From: Flavobacteriales bacterium
GTDB lineage: Bacteria; Bacteroidota; Bacteroidia; NS11-12g; UBA9320
Assembly: GCA_020635455.1 (NCBI GenBank)
Contig: JACJZT010000003.1
Location: forward strand, 310,001-374,000
DNA: 64,000 nt
Direction of reading: 5' to 3'
A program made the position numbers and the translations under genes. The notes beneath the pieces were generated by a model, which saw only the letters and a list, made by a program, of their open reading frames with translations, was not told where the DNA came from and searched no databases. The stretch's first letter is position 1; every line of letters starts with the position of its first letter. Below are positions 63,240 to 64,000 of this stretch, one piece after another.

Positions 63240-64000
63240 TTAATAAAGTCTGTTTAAAACCGATTCATAATCCGTTTCAGGAGCATAACATTCAGTATCC
63301 CTGCACAAGTAATACGCACCATGTACTTCATCTTTACTCATGCTTAGGGGAATAAGATTCGAAGGCTTTAGAAAGACCGTATTGGGCAAATACATACCTT
63401 TAAAGTCTTTAAGATCCTTTCCGGCAATGGTAACCTGATTTAACCCCGACTGAAACAAAAGTGCTGAACTTAACCACCTGCAATACCAGGCCGGCCCCTT
63501 AAGTACCCTTTCGTTCATACCACGGATCATCCTTTCTGCATGCTCACGCCATTGCGGCAGATCAAAATAATATCCTAATTTTAAAAGCAACTCACACATA
63601 ACAGCGTTGGCACTAGGGATCACATCATCCCCAAGATCGGTTTTTTTAACAAAAAGTTCACCCGCAGGATCGGGATTAAATACAAAATAAGGGTTATGCT
63701 CTTGACCGAATTCGTTTAAAACCGTTTGAACTATTTTGTGCGAATCAAGCAAATACTGATCTTCAAAGGTCAGATTGTAGGCACAAAGAAGGGCTTCCGC
63801 ATAAAAAACATGGTCTTCCAGAAACCCACTTATCCCTGCGATTCCGTTCTTATAGCTTCTGTACAGTTTTCCTTCCTTATAAAGGTTATTCCCGATAAAA
63901 GACAGTACCTTTTTGCCCAGGTTTAAATATTCGTCTATCCCGGTTGCGTTATAACATTTCAGGAGCCCGGTTGCAAGCATGGCATTCCAGCCGGCAAGTA
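63240..64000 (-). CDS. YyaL/SPATA20-like protein (DUF255 family), C-terminal part
   Basis: The C-terminal ~250 residues of a large protein; the frame is open through base 64000, with LAGWNAMLATGLL at the edge. The (alpha/alpha)6-toroid segments (AILLCAYNLTFEDQYL-like, WREHAERMIRGMNE) and the ending YYLCRDTECYAPETDYESVLNRL match the thioredoxin-domain YyaL / spermatogenesis-associated 20 family, whose members are about 680-700 residues with an N-terminal thioredoxin-like domain. Substrate is not established. The start lies outside the window. Confidence 0.9.
   Translation of the reverse strand, partial: LAGWNAMLATGLLKCYNATGIDEYLNLGKKVLSFIGNNLYKEGKLYRSYKNGIAGISGFLEDHVFYAEALLCAYNLTFEDQYLLDSHKIVQTVLNEFGQEHNPYFVFNPDPAGELFVKKTDLGDDVIPSANAVMCELLLKLGYYFDLPQWREHAERMIRGMNERVLKGPAWYCRWLSSALLFQSGLNQVTIAGKDLKDFKGMYLPNTVFLKPSNLIPLSMSKDEVHGAYYLCRDTECYAPETDYESVLNRLY

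Overview
The window comes from a Bacteroidota (CFB-group) genome, most likely an environmental, gliding or surface-associated lineage. Several secreted proteins end in type IX secretion (T9SS) sorting domains with a YPNP/FPNP motif. There are TonB-dependent and OmpA-type outer-membrane proteins, a RemB/Wzi-like protein, LytTR and Reg_prop signalling proteins, and promoters that fit the Bacteroidota -33 TTG / -7 TAnnTTTG pattern. I cannot assign a genus. No rRNA, phage, CRISPR array or transposase was found.

Layout. 1-3.6 kb: 3' part of serS, a Kazal-domain secreted protein, a metallo-beta-lactamase-fold hydrolase, a GNAT enzyme and a secreted cupredoxin. 3.7-7.1 kb: an AT-rich, gene-poor stretch with a Fic protein behind a palindromic operator and an unrecognised secreted protein. 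7.2-21 kb: mostly housekeeping and envelope genes: fdhD, an MFS carrier, a large TPR/PD40/OmpA/barrel protein, a universal stress protein, DUF2027-Smr, dapA, ligA, a RemB-like protein and a family 2 glycosyltransferase.

21.0-32.3 kb, minus strand: the most notable region. Five genes overlap end to start by 4, 4, 4 and 1 bases. In transcription order they encode a multi-TIR protein, a membrane-spanning STAND ATPase with WD40 repeats, a TonB-dependent receptor, a SAM methyltransferase, and a nucleotide-translocase-like carrier fused to HEAT and cNMP-binding-like regions. The arrangement suggests one envelope-to-cytoplasm sensing or immune-like system. That function is inferred, not shown.

32.5-47 kb: two peptidases (PepD and M14) in one operon, two giant T9SS surface proteins (LamG/Ig-like repeats and DUF11/PKD) with nearly identical sorting-domain DNA, a lipocalin-like lipoprotein, a LytS/LytTR two-component pair, a DUF1361 membrane protein and a papain/CHAP-like protein. 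48-53 kb: two dense non-coding repeat arrays flank an OmpR-type two-component system, a DUF218 protein and a coiled-coil protein. The second array runs into a GNAT gene and supplies its last codons and stop. A tRNA-Cys with a clear promoter and terminator follows.

53.8-64 kb: a T9SS M1 aminopeptidase, then a Reg_prop histidine kinase with a LuxR-type regulator. Next is a four-gene operon of lipoproteins, a T9SS protein and a DUF4892-like/OmpA protein. The window ends inside a YyaL/SPATA20-like gene.
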